Shown here: piece after piece, positions 45,960-61,034 of the stretch
Position numbering within the stretch: position 1 is the first letter of the stretch
How the letters are laid out: every line of letters begins with the position of its first letter
Assembly (NCBI GenBank): GCA_018806985.1
Contig: JADANN010000197.1
Coordinates: 1,751,001 to 1,815,000, forward strand
From: Angiostrongylus vasorum
Lineage: Eukaryota; Nematoda; Chromadorea; Rhabditida; Metastrongylidae
DNA: 64,000 bases
Direction: 5' to 3'
The notes under the pieces: model-generated
The model's input: the letters and a program-made list of their open reading frames with translations, nothing else
What the model was told of the DNA's origin: nothing
Database searches by the model: none
Translations under genes and position numbers: made by a program

Positions 45960-46640
45960 GTTAATTTATACCAGTTACATTTCATCCTGGGATTATGAAG
46001 GCGATGAAGTCATTGAAGGGAGTTTTGGCTTCCGTGTGGTTTTTTGAAGCATTTCTTGCAAGAGAATTTACCGGATTGCTTGAATAAGTGGCGATTGGTG
46101 GACCTGTTGTCCGATGAAAATGGTGGATGAAGCATACTTTCGTAGACTAGCTCGTTCAACCTTTGCGGCTCTGGTTGTACGATGTGTCGCCGTGCGCTTT
46201 ATCGTGGACGGGGGGCATTCAATTCGTACGGTGTCCATTTGTTAAGCTTCTTCAATTTTCTTGTTCTTTTTGTAAATGCTCTAAAATAGTTAGGATGCTC
46301 ATACGAAGTTTCATCGCAAGTTTTCAAACAGTTCTGTATGCGCTTGCTTTCACGCAATTACAGTTGAATTCAGCATGTTCAATGGCTGAAGGATGTCTGC
46401 GGCGACCTTCCTCATCCTCGTCTTCAAGGTAGGAGTCGGAACCACGGAAGTTTTTAAACTAACTTTGCGCTGTGCATTCGTCAACACGTTTTCTGCTTCA
46501 GACCTGTCAATGCTTCGAACAGTTGGCGCTGCACGATGTCCGAGTTTGAATTCGTAGAAGTAGATTTGTTGAAGTTGCTGTTTTGACACCTGAGATTCTA
46601 ACCATAGATCTTTTAAGACACAGATTTATATTATAATTCG
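45960..46640 (-). mobile_element. mariner-type transposon, internally deleted
   Basis: The minus strand starts with MSKQQLQQIYFYEFKLGHRA and APTVRSI (46589-46510), the N-terminus of a mariner transposase. It then jumps to a C-terminal block whose DNA (GGTGGATGAAGCATACTTTC and GTAGACTAGCTCGTTC, 46120-46160) aligns with 22025-22065 of the second copy. The central catalytic part is deleted. It represents a copy with the N-terminus not visible in the other two. Confidence 0.75.
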
Positions 46641-46789
46641 ATTACATTCGGCGAAAGTGCATAAGATAGACTTCGCAATGATACACAATGCTTCAATGTT
46701 CGAGGAAAAAAAATTGCCACTAAAACATATACAAGGAAAATGAAATCAAGAATGTAGAACCAGCTTACGAACGAAATAATTCCAATAAC

Positions 46790-46990
46790 AGGGCTGAGAG
46801 AAAAGCGAAACTAAGTACTCGCATGGTGTGGTGGTGAACGCGTTAGCCCCGGAAAGGGTAATAAGGCGTTCGGACCCCACCTATGACACCAGCAGTCCGG
46901 AGTTTTGCAAATATCTTAACGTGATTATGATCATAGTTCACATAGTAAACAGCCATTTGAAGAGAGTAGGCAGTAAATGGAAAAGTGATG
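46790..46990 (+). repeat. SINE family A copy
   Basis: Starts at GGGCTGAGAGAAAAGCGAAA. Head GTGTGGTGGTGAACGCGTTA, box B region decayed to GGCGTTCGGACCCCACC, tail GAGTAGGCAGTAAATGGAAA. Confidence 0.8.
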
Positions 46991-46994
46991 GCAA

Positions 46995-47390
46995 TAACGT
47001 CAATAATTACCTTTTATTTGCAATGTAACATTTTTTCATGGCAGTTGTGATGTGAAATGCAATCACATTGATGCTGAGATATTTGCAAAGCCTACGGACC
47101 GCAAGTGTCTGCGGTGGGGAACGAAGGCGCTATTACTCTTTCCGGTGGCTAACGCGTTCACTACCACTCCATGCTGGTGCTTCGTTTCGTCTGTCTCTCG
47201 GCTAGCTTTCTATTGATCGATGATATCAGCAATCACCCGTCAACGGGATTGTCTGAAGAGCCCACATGGCATTGAAGCCAGTTAAGTTGAGGCTGTAGTT
47301 GTACTCACAACGTTCACTTTTTAATTGCTGCCTATTACAATTTTTTGATGACAGGGTATTTCGTGAAATACAACCACAATAGTGATGAAA
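46995..47390 (-). repeat. SINE family A copies, head on minus strand
   Basis: 47010-47310 is a full-length reverse copy (tail CATGGCAGTTGTGATGTGAA, head complement CACTCCATGCTGGTGCTTCG, leader CCCGTCAACGGGATTGTCTG to CCAGTTAAGTTGAGGC). 47311-47390 begins a second tail (ATTGCTGCCTATTACAATTT). With the plus copy just before, three A units lie within 600 bp. Confidence 0.75.
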
Positions 47391-48352
<962 letters not shown>

Positions 48353-48499
48353 TCCATTCTTCGTTCTGCTTAACATGCCGTGCTCAAGTGCTTCAGTGGC
48401 AAGTAAATCACATAGGAGCAGATCGTTAAATGGCCAGTTCGTAATAGTTTATCATTACATGTTTTTAAAAAACCTCACTAACAACAAGGAAGCACGCCT

Positions 48500-49835
48500 C
48501 CCTTGTATTAGAAAATCGAATTCGGTTAATGTGGCTCCGCTTTTAGTGATACTAGGTGCACACAGAGGTGGCTGTTCGAAACATGTTTCTCACAAGCGCC
48601 CTCTTTGTGTGTGAAGGGTGGGAAGAAAGGAAATGAACGAGGATGTTCTTGTTACTTGGCTTTCGGTACCACTTTGTCAGGTAACCGCCAATTGATAGGT
48701 TTATTTGGAGGTTTAAAAACGGAAGCCAGTTTTTTCTCAGTTTCTTCCGGGTGAACTTAATGTACTCAGACTGCTCGTTCAATAATTCAAAGCATTTGTC
48801 CATCTCCTCCTGCGTGAGAAGATGACAAAGCAATCATCTACATATCTGCAGTAGAGTAGTGGCCGGAGATCGAGAGCAGGGGCTTCTATATTAGACATAA
48901 ACACAATGGCAAGGCTTGGTGCCACTCGCTGTCCCATAGCCAACCCCCTTATTTGCGCGGAATATTTCCCAGACCATCTGAAAATCGAGCAGTTTAGGCA
49001 CTCCTTTAGGAGAGCCATTAGCTGCTGAATGGACAAGCCATGCATATTTATTCTTCCTTCATGTTTAACAAGAAGTTCGAAGATGGCTTGCATTGCGGAG
49101 TCATTCGATACGTTGGTATACAACGCAGTAACGTCGAAGGACTCCATCACGTACGCGTTATTAGGGAGACGCGTTACGTAGACGTTCTAGGAACATTTGG
49201 GTGTTTGTGAGGTGGGCTGGAATATGTTTGAGCAACTGGGAAAGTATTAGGCTTAAAAACTAGGTTATTCTATCCGTTGGCCCTTCTACACAACTGATGA
49301 TGGGTCTAACCTTGAAGGATGTTGAGTTGGTTGACGCAAGATCATCAGCTGATACCAACTTATGTGTTTTAATAAGTAAGTATAATACGGGACATGTTGG
49401 TCTATTACTTTAAAGTGCGAAATAACCGATGGTTTTATGCCTGCAGCCCTAGCCACAATGACCTATTGATTGTTTAGCTTTCGGTATTGACTTTTGTATT
49501 CCTTTTCAGAGGATGGGCGATGGAGGGTAGCATCACTAAGATGTTCCTCTGTTATCTCAACATCCAGCTGGGCGAGGAATAACTACGAACTCTCCCCCCT
49601 TATCACTAACAGACAATCTTATTGTTTTTGAGTTTATTAATTCTCTAATTTCTCGCATGCCACATTTTTTGTGCGGCTGTAAGGTTAGAGATAAACTTTC
49701 TATCGCGGTAATGATTAAGGGTCTTGAGAACGCCGTCCGAAAAACATGCGGAATTTTATGTCAACTCCATCTTTAGGGTCCTGCTGTCTAAAAAACGTTT
49801 TAGGGAAAGGAGATGGTGGTAGTGACGCCGCCCTT
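48500..49835 (-). mobile_element. Penelope-like element copy 2, RT part, minus strand
   Basis: Minus-strand RT from an N-terminal region (about 49835-49150) to the thumb (about 48552). The downstream endonuclease expected at about 48300 is not seen; the TG tract occupies that side. Followed on the right by a plus-oriented endonuclease segment. Confidence 0.85.
48552..49150 (-). pseudogene. PLE reverse transcriptase fragment (copy 2)
   Basis: The frame 48779-49150 reads SFDVTALYTNVSNDSAMQAI (motif A region), FRWSGKYSAQIRGLAMGQRV (motif B region), APSLAIVFMSNIEAP and LLYCRYVDDCFVIF (catalytic YVDD). The frame shifts near 48810 and continues at 48552-48833 as CHLLTQEEMDKCFELLNEQS, LNLQINLSIGG and LTKWYRKPSNK. 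The catalytic residues are intact, but the frameshift and missing endonuclease leave it non-autonomous. Confidence 0.88.
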
Positions 49836-49879
49836 AAAGAAAGTCTCGTTTATGTTGCTTTTTTATTAGCGATGAAGTA

Positions 49880-50225
49880 AGCATAGCGATTAAACGATGC
49901 TTAAGAAGGGCAGGTCTAGAGGAATCGGTAGCGATAGTTGAAATACCACCGGCTACTCTACGTCGTCAGTTAGTTCGTAACCGCCTGTATGACCATCTAT
50001 GCGAAACAACAAATTGCGTAATTTGTCCTGACGGCAGGGACGGTGATTGCATGAGTTCAGGTACGATATACCTGATCTCTTGTAATAATTGCGGAGATGA
50101 ATATACTGGCGAAACGGGCAGGCCTTTGTGTATCCGTATAAAAGAACACCTAGATGGCAAACGAAAACTAAGACAAAGTACCCCACTAGGCACGCATAGG
50201 GATACAAAAGCACAGCGGGGACGAT
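49880..50225 (+). pseudogene. PLE GIY-YIG endonuclease, best preserved copy
   Basis: Continuous frame: IPPATLRRQLVRNRLYDHLC, TNCVICPDGRDGDCMSSG, TIYLISCNNCGDEYTGETGR, PLCIRIKEHLDGKRKL and STPLGTHRDT. It has the GIY core as TIYLIS and YIG as YTG, with the catalytic-type Arg in RIKEHL and paired cysteines (CVIC, CNNC). A frame change follows near 50210 (THRDTKAQRGRF). No RT in the same orientation precedes it, so this is a fragment rather than a working gene. Confidence 0.85.
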
Positions 50226-50580
50226 TTTGAAGTAAAAGTCAATATCTTTGCGCAGGAGACTAGAACACCAGCGCGAAAACTTCTTGAGGCTTTTTGGATA
50301 AATACCAAGAACCCTACTATGAATAGCAGGGATGAATGCCCAGAGGTCATACGCGACCTGACCCCGTATGTTCGCATCAATTTCTGGTGCAGGATGGTGC
50401 AGTCATCAACCATATGCGACTATAATCAGCTGTTTTAATCTTCCCATTGGAAGTCACGTAAAAAAGCGGTGAGTTTTTTCGAGAAGCTGTTGACCATGTA
50501 ACTACCACAGAGTTTTTTCGTCTTTTTGTAAGTGTTATTGAAGCGTTTGGCCTAGTAAATTGTATGTCAGTATACCCTTC

Positions 50581-50622
50581 CAGGCTCTGAAGAAGGCGAT
50601 ACTGCCGAAACGTCAGCTACTG
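50581..50622 (+). ncRNA. Hammerhead-ribozyme-like motif in PLE 3' region
   Basis: CAG-GCT, CTGAAGA, A, GGC-GATACT-GCC (stem II), GAAAC, GTC, AGC-TA-CTG. Stem I pairs CAG with CTG and GCT with AGC, whereas the 37158 motif uses GTCGA with TCGAC above the same GCT/AGC base. Different bases but preserved pairing support an RNA structure. Predicted cleavage is after GTC (50614). Stem III is again AC/GU without a loop. Confidence 0.65.
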
Positions 50623-50748
50623 TTGTATTGTATTGTGTTTCTCTATGGAAGTAAATTTATGCTGTTTAACAATCTCGCGATTGCTGAACAAGAAAACGAC
50701 GCATTCATATTCCAATGCCGAGGTTAATAGAAAGTCGATCCTGGGAAC

Positions 50749-51330
50749 CTCTAATTTATGCAAAATATTTTCCAGGCCACCTAAACATTGAACAACTAAG
50801 ACATTGTTTTAAGAGAGTCATTATTGCGCATTCGACAAACCGTACATTTTAATTTTCTTTTTCATGCTCTACGAGCAGCTCGCGATTGGGTTGCATTAGA
50901 GAGTCATTCCGACACATTGGTATTAAGTGAGGTAACATCCATTACATGGGTACCGTTTGCTTGCGCGCCGTAGGTGGTCTCCGAATATTTTGGTATTAGG
51001 TAGATGGGTTGGAAAGAATTTTAGCAACTGGGTCAGGATAAGGTACAGGAACACGTTATTCTATCCGTTTGGCCCGCCTATACAACTGATGATAAGTCTA
51101 ACGTTAAATGATGATGTGTTCGTTGCTGTAATATCATCAGTTGAAGTAAGCTTATGTGTTTTAATAAGCAAGTAAAGGACATGGCAAACTGGATGTTCGT
51201 TTTTAAGTCGGGGAATAACTGAAGGCTCTAAACCCACGGCCTTCGCCGTGTTGACCCATTCTTGATTTAATTTCCGCTATTGACCTCTATATTCCTTCTG
51301 ACCCATTCTTCTATTCCTAAACAATGTTTA
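50749..51330 (-). mobile_element. Penelope-like element copy 3, 5' RT part, minus strand
   Basis: Very similar to 38395-38940 of copy 1 (shared CATTGAACAACTAAGACATT; GCGCCGTAGGTGGTCTCCGA; ATATCATCAGTTGAAGTAAG). It begins abruptly within the codons for RWPGKYFAQIRG, directly against the terminus of the preceding plus-strand segment, so everything downstream of that RT point is missing. High identity suggests recent duplication or gene conversion. Confidence 0.85.
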
Positions 51331-52283
51331 GCAAAAAATAGTGCTGTACACCAAATGCATTACCAATTCTTCGAAGCAGCGATTCCCTCATCTGTGCACT
51401 AGCTACATTCTCCAGACCACGCACTCTTCTCAACAGCAATAGTCTCTCACAGCAAAATGAGGAACTTTCGAGAAATTATTTAGAAACTACCCTTCCATGA
51501 ACGATGCCTACCACAGCATCTGCGTTGGTTAAGTAAGGGATTGATTGCAAGTCCAGGAACACGCTTCTATGCAACAAAATAAACCAGCGGAAATAAAATG
51601 ACACTTACAGGTGTCATACCGGCCATTATCGCATTACGAAGCCTACTGAGATCACTTATCGCGAAAGTTTTAATATGGCATCAGTCCAAAGATGTCCCAG
51701 TTACACAGCTATGTCTACAAATCTCTTCCATAAAAAGTTTATACATGACTTCTGAAACAAATGCTCACATATCAGAATCACATAGATGATAGCAATTTCG
51801 CTTAGAAAACAAATCACAAGAAATAAGACACTATTTGTCTACAACCACCCGAGTATTACGGCACAGTAAGAAAGCAAATTCATGGGAATTCAAAGTACTG
51901 AGAAGTTAGATGAGTATGAAGCATTTAAGTAAGCACGCACTTCACAAGAAGTATTTATAAAGGAGAGGTCCAAAGTGAAAGAATCTAACCTAGGAATCAT
52001 AGAGAAGCGCTTGTATTGAAATTTACCATCGATTTCGCACTAAAGCACAATCAAACGATTCCTTCGACTTTAATTGTTCCACTTCGTAACTAGATCCCTT
52101 CAAAAACCGAAACTCATGATGTTGCAGTACTTAATAAAGTAGTAAAAATAATTCTCTCAGAAGAAATTTGTTTAAAAAGTCCAGTGCATCAAGCTAAATT
52201 TTACGATACCCCCATGTTGATGCTAGCATAGAATTATAATAGAATCAAATACTCATGCATTTTAAGGTGTTCACAGTTATGAA
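51331..52283. other. Probable 3' flank of pcyt-1, nothing else recognised
   Basis: Region downstream of the pcyt-1 stop on the minus strand. No clear AATAAA close to the stop was identified, and no other gene. Confidence 0.4.
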
Positions 52284-55770
<3,487 letters not shown>

Positions 55771-56099
55771 ATCGACTTCCTCTATAGGCTAGGCTATACA
55801 AATCAGTGAAGAGGTGGTATCTACACAATAAGCGTCATATTTATCTATACAACAAAGAGCCACTCTCATTTGTGATGAACAACATGTTTGCGAAACGGGG
55901 AATTGGAAAATTCAATGCCAATTGGGAATAAATTTTAAATAACAGACGATCGAATCACTCTAGGAATATCCAATGCAAATCCATACTCCAATATTACTCT
56001 AATAGCGAGATTCTTAACACTGTTGAAGTAATATCAAATTCTATAAAATCGTAAGACCAAATTAGTCCTTCTAGTAAGCAGAGATCCATGGATTATCCC
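55771..56099. promoter_or_regulatory. Upstream region of pcyt-1
   Basis: Holds the 5' flank on the minus strand. CTATAG then AGGAAGTCGAT precedes the ATG and might include a trans-splice acceptor. No core promoter motif can be assigned with confidence. Confidence 0.3.
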
Positions 56100-56490
56100 T
56101 GAGGCATTCCCAGCCAACTAATGGTGAGGCTACATGGCGCAGCCAGAGGTGACGAACACAATGCTAAACGGCGAGTAAAAAAGCCTTTGTTATTACTGAG
56201 AAAGCGCTCGCACCACATGATGAAACCCTTTCACATGCTATGCCGAACTGACATACTTTTCGTATGTACCTAAGCACACCTACACGTACATAATTATGGT
56301 GCACTCACATATACTGTGATTGCATTCTCTACACCGTGCTGCGGAAAGAGCTGTGACAGTAATGGTGTGCAACCCACAAATTTCAAAAACAAAAAAAGTT
56401 CCTGGTTCGATCCAACACCAATATGCTAAGCTTCCCCTCAAGACGATGTCGGAAAACTGGTAGCAGACTTGTCTGTGAGAAACTCTGTTC
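56100..56490 (+). repeat. Degenerate SINE B-related sequence
   Basis: ACATGGCGCAGCCAGAGGTG (56133-56152) resembles a box A head. Further on, GTTCCTGGTTCGATCCAACA (box B-like, 56399) is followed by GGTAGCAGACTTGTCTGTGA, the B core. Possibly two overlapping old copies. Confidence 0.5.
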
Positions 56491-56734
56491 TGTTAATAAA
56501 GGTTACCGAGTGTCAAATGTTGTAAACATGAGATCTAGGAATTTAGAATAGGCTTGATTAGAATCCACTATTTTCATTAGGAAGACAGGAACCTGAACTG
56601 GAAGCCGAACTCACAAGCATATCCGAAGATTTTGTGGATCATGGACATGAGAAAACGAATCGAATGAATTACGTGTGGGATCAGCAAAACATAATATTGG
56701 ATGTCATAATAAAGTAATGAATCCATCACATCAG

Positions 56735-57470
56735 TTCGGCTAAAAGCCTGCAATCAAGTGACTGGGAAGTACATGGGAAGGTGGTTATGATTCGCCTATA
56801 AGAAATACGCTCCTTGTCGATCCCGTGACGGACGATAAACTATCAATGAGATACTCTGCTAATGTGCTAGAGTTCGGCAACTTCAGTTACCAGAAGCACT
56901 AAAAAACCTCACTTCGTTCCTTCGAAATAGCCCGGATCTGCAGAAATTCCATGGTTATTGTAGGCTACATAAATCTGAGAGAACTATGGTGACGAAATGT
57001 ACCTGCAAACTCCACATTAGCTTATCGATTCTCCATTGACCCTATGTAGGCTACGAAGATTAGGTACGAAACCATTGGCCAGGACGAAAACACACCACCA
57101 AATCATCATTTGTTAGGAAAGAACTGTTCTTCAGAGCTTGCTATAGTTGAGGAATGGGCGAATGTTCTCGTAAACATGAGCTTGGCCTTTAAACAAATAG
57201 TGACCCAAATCGGACATTTACGGTTGATATTATGTAAACGAATATCAGCTCTGACAACTCTCGTCATCTATTTAGCAAAACCAGGATATGACGAAGATAT
57301 AGCCGAAGCAATTTATATGGCCTGAAATAGGTTCTACAATGACAGTCATACTTTCTATATCTCCTTCATGGAAACTTTCAACACCAACCGTAAGGCTAAA
57401 AAACGGATGAAGAAATTACTCAAGGTAGATTACAATTCCAGAAGCTTTACTCTTAAAGTTCTTTTCTTCT
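56735..57470 (+). mobile_element. Decayed RTE 5' part, plus strand
   Basis: Leader similarity (CGGCTAAAAGCCTGCAATCA at 56740) to 33290 of the minus-strand RTE. Endonuclease traces follow: TMVTKCTCKLHISL (56985-57030) and the frame at 57110-57325, with VNMSLAFKQIVTQIGHLRLI and PGYDEDIAEAIYMA. It ends at an FMETFNTN-like match to IIGNFNAK (57365-57390). RT absent. Confidence 0.75.
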
Positions 57471-57479
57471 CATAACCCA

Positions 57480-57850
57480 CATAAAACATTACATTGTGCG
57501 GATATTAGCATTTATTGCATTGAATTTGTATCATCGCATCTATCACAAGCAAAGCACATGAAGTTTACGAAAGGGTCCGGCTGGTGTTGAAAATTTTCGC
57601 CTTCGTTAGGAATGTTACTGACAGCTAGTCCAGTTCATTCTCAGTGGAATTCTGCGGTAGTCGAGCTGGTACGTTCCCATATGGACTTTGTATAGCGAAT
57701 TGACCCTAATCAAGTCCGCCAATAATTTATCAACCCCAAAAGGCTGGATGGTTTGATGGGCTTGCGGTGGAGTAGAACTATAGCTCGGATAAGTTGGCCC
57801 TTTCGCGTAATGATCGGCATCCCTACTACTGCGCCACTCTTAACGTTAGG
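57480..57850 (-). repeat. SINE family D copy, diverged
   Basis: The minus-strand head AGTGGCGCAGTAGTAGGGAT is a good box A. The tail side (GTGCGGATATTAGCATTTAT; GTATCATCGCATCTATCACA) matches D weakly. Next to the RTE remnant, as another D is beside the RTE at 30306. Confidence 0.6.
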
Positions 57851-58489
57851 TTGCAATAGACAAATAGAAGTTTTGCTTTATCGGCATTACCATAGCCCAA
57901 AATTTCAGTACAAGATTTTACTATCGCCTTGTAGTTACAACATAGTTTGCCTTTCGTAAAAAGTGGAAAAAAGTCGCGAAATGCAACCGATGAAATAACG
58001 GAACCATCGTAAATTGGTAGGGGTTGTTCTTCGTTTTAAGACACGCTTCTGAAGACATCTTTAACGAAAACAGCAATGCAAACTGATTCTAAAAAAGTCG
58101 AAAGTTTCAGTTCCCAGAAGAAGCCCCCAGAAATCCTCGACTAATACACCGGTGTGGAGTCCCACGAGCATCAAGCAATCCCCAACTTAGGTTTGGACTT
58201 CTAAGACGTAAATACGCAATAAAATACGATTCCTGAGGGAACAAGAGTAGTAGTGTTGGCCGAAACTGCACTTCGCTAATTAGAAAGCTAAAGTGGTCAC
58301 CTCTGGCAATAAAAAAGATCGTCCATGATTTTCACCCAATTTTCTTCCGACAAGCTACTAGCCGTTGTCAAATATCGAGGATGATGGAGGCATTGTCCCA
58401 ACACTTCATCCTTTCGATGTCAAACGTGTTATCTCGTGAGTAAAGAACCATACCGCACCCTGCCTGTGGAGTATGACTGGATCCGAACA
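57851..58489. other. No gene recognised
   Basis: Unassigned. Confidence 0.4.
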
Positions 58490-58855
58490 TCTGAAGAACC
58501 TATCACACATCGTAACAAAGTTATTACAAAGTTTTGCTGGTCTAGCCATTGTGGTTCCTTGGAGTCCCGATGTCAGCCAGGCCAAAAATCTGCCTAAGGT
58601 CGTCACCACCAGGACAGGCAATCGCCGCCTTTGTGGATTAGAGGGAGATTTGCCACCATGCGACTAATTTGGTACCGTAACGGTGACGGATCCTGGTATT
58701 GGTTTACTCTTAACTGGGCTTCCAGATGGAAACGCCAAACTCCTTCTCAGCTTGGGAGACCTTACTGGGGAGACGAATCCCTCGATGTATGTCGCAGCCG
58801 ACACCTAGGAACACCTCCCCGCCACGATTGGGCCGTAAACAGTTGGAACGGTTGA
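58490..58855 (+). repeat. Repeat family C copy
   Basis: GTTTTGCTGGTCTAGCCATT, GATTTGCCACCATGCGACTA, GATCCTGGTATTGGTTTACT, CTCCTTCTCAGCTTGGGAGA and GACACCTAGGAACACCTCCC in family order; the leading 60 bp is missing. Confidence 0.8.
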
Positions 58856-59529
58856 ACTACTAATAACCGGTTTCTATAGATGTGTCAAAAAATCCTTGTT
58901 TGTCTGAACCTGAAGAGAAATGTGCCCATGGTAAACGGATTCCTTCGTAATGCCTCAATCAAACACATTAGAACAAACACACAAGAAAGCTTAAAAACGT
59001 CTAAACACAGAACCAAATTTAATGTTGGGAAGTCAGCATAGTGAATAATGTAGTTCAAGGCTAGATAAAAGAAAGCCAGCGGCTTAAAATATCTACAAGA
59101 CCATCGGGAACATAGCGAACAAAAGAATGAATAACTCAATCGTGACGTTTGGCTCTCGCATCTATATGGCGCCCAATTTCCCCTCGCACACAGTATGAGT
59201 TGATGTCCAGTCATGCCGACCCAATTGCTCCTAGGGAATGAGCTCACCTCTTTTTTGATCTTCTTCTTTTCGATAATTAGCTTTCCACTTATTTTATAAG
59301 TGCTTTAGGTGAATTTAACTGCTTATTACGCACCCTTGAAGTAATTCTATGCATGTATGGTTTTGAAATATTTCGAACTCTTGCATATGTTGAAAAAATG
59401 AAACTATTCCAATATACAACTACGTTGATTTCGGAATTTGGTAGTCGGTCTCATAACATTTATGAAACATATGTCGTTTTTTTTTACCACTCATACCACA
59501 TGATAAGCATGACTCATTATAAAAAAAAA
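58856..59529. other. No gene recognised
   Basis: A 120-codon minus-strand ORF (58885-59247) is hydrophobic and Cys/Phe-rich. It lacks a domain, a convincing start context and splice sites. Confidence 0.35.
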
Positions 59530-59812
59530 AAAAAAATAAAGCTCTTGGCGCTGATGGATCCTTGATGAATGCGCCATTCATTAGACTTCATCGGAAGTAT
59601 CGGACTGAATGCATATCTGGCTTTTACAATGACTCGCGATGGTCTACCGATGTATCGAATCATTGCAGCTATCCTCCCAGACAAGTCTGGTACCAATTTG
59701 CCGACCCCGGAGCGATGGAACGCTTGCTGAGCCTGGGGTGCGGGGATCGATCCCATGTGTTTTGCACAGAGCCTCTGACCACTGTGTCACACACGCTTAT
59801 ATGACCCGTTAT
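59530..59812 (-). repeat. SINE family B copy with long T tail
   Basis: Reverse copy. Its 3' end on the minus strand reads GCGCCAAGAGCTTTATTTTT, continuing as a T-run (plus-strand A-run 59521-59535). The head complement is CCTCTGACCACTGTGTCACA. The 3' T-run instead of an A tail is seen in several B copies. Confidence 0.8.
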
Positions 59813-61034
59813 AGTGATTATAAATGAAATAAAAAACAACTACTTCCCAATGTTTACTTCTATGTGCTTCATATGCAATGGGTGATACTAGTTTTTCAAC
59901 AACATCCAGTAATTCCTACAGAAATCAGAAATTTCGAGGCGTTAAGAACTTAACAGACTTAAATGAAAAACGTCGATCTAACGCTCAGCGAGTTTGTATA
60001 ACTTCTCTAAAATGTTCTCTTCACTCTCTTCACTTCAACTTCAATTTAGAAGTCAAATCTTCAATAAAATGAAAAACGATTTCAAAAATTTTAAGCCTTA
60101 AAAGCAAGCAGACATTAATCCTGCATTGCAGAACATCACGTTGCCTCGTTGGACGAGATCTCGGGTTTTTTTTATCCCATCGCTGTTTGAAATAAGAGCT
60201 TCGACGAAAAAAAGCCGTTTGTGAGCTCGACCCAATCATAACTTCATCTTGGTAAAACAAGAAAGGCTGTGTTTCCCTTGCTATGACCTGTAGATTCCAG
60301 TGGTTTCTACTGTAACAAATCAAGTTCACTAGTAGCTTATACGCTTGTTTAACGTCCAAAAGACAAATTATTTCCGGCCGTACAGGAATACCATGAGGCA
60401 TGATGAGTTGGTATGTAATGGGAATGAATCAGCACTATGGTTGTAATGATAAGAAGAATCGATAATTTAAAAAGTTTACATCAGAATAACTGCACAAAAC
60501 AGAATAATAACCAAAGAAACTGGAGTTTCCTTCTGCTCTACGAAACGAGGAATATTTGGGGAAATCAGCCCTTATGTTATAAGAAGTATCCGATCTCCAT
60601 TGTTATCCAGACATTTTTATCTTGCTTTCCTTCTTCCGTTAATAGAATGTTATAAAAATAAGAGCGATGGAAACAATAGAAACTAAGTGAAACAAAAACA
60701 TTGATGAAGGCCAAGCTGTTCTACATGCAACAGTTTGGTGAAACCGAATGAGAAACTTAGGTTAAACCTGCATAGGCCTCTCCAGTGACTTACCCTCTTA
60801 GCGTAGTGAAGAGAAGTAACCTAAATATCGAGTGTATCAGTTCAGTGCTTAGGTTCTTGTTTACCATTTCTCGGGCAGTAGTCTGTCTGACGGCCATTCT
60901 TCCAATTATAAACATTCCTCTCTCAACGAAATAAACACATCCGGAAAAGTTTTTTTTAATGGACAACTGAATTCCGAGAGTAGCTTCTCATGACCGATTC
61001 ATTTAGTAATGATCTCCGTTGTATAAGCTACAGG
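59813..61034. other. No gene recognised
   Basis: Unassigned. The end, GTATAAGCTACAG (61021-61033), may be an acceptor for the next gene model. Confidence 0.4.

Larger units (their letters stand above)
49840..50748 (+). mobile_element. PLE 3' segment: endonuclease, ribozyme-like motif and terminus
   Basis: Plus-strand segment with the GIY-YIG domain (49880-50220), a C-terminal tail (QETRTPARKLLEAFW, about 50255-50300), the hammerhead-like motif (50581-50622), and the terminus ATGCCGAGGTTAATAGAAAG then TCGATCC. It lies head to head with the minus-strand RT of copy 2. 50749 onward is again minus-strand PLE. Confidence 0.85.

Noticed and set aside
58885..59247. 120-codon hydrophobic minus-strand ORF
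   Set aside because: No recognisable domain, weak start context and no splice sites; not reported as a gene.
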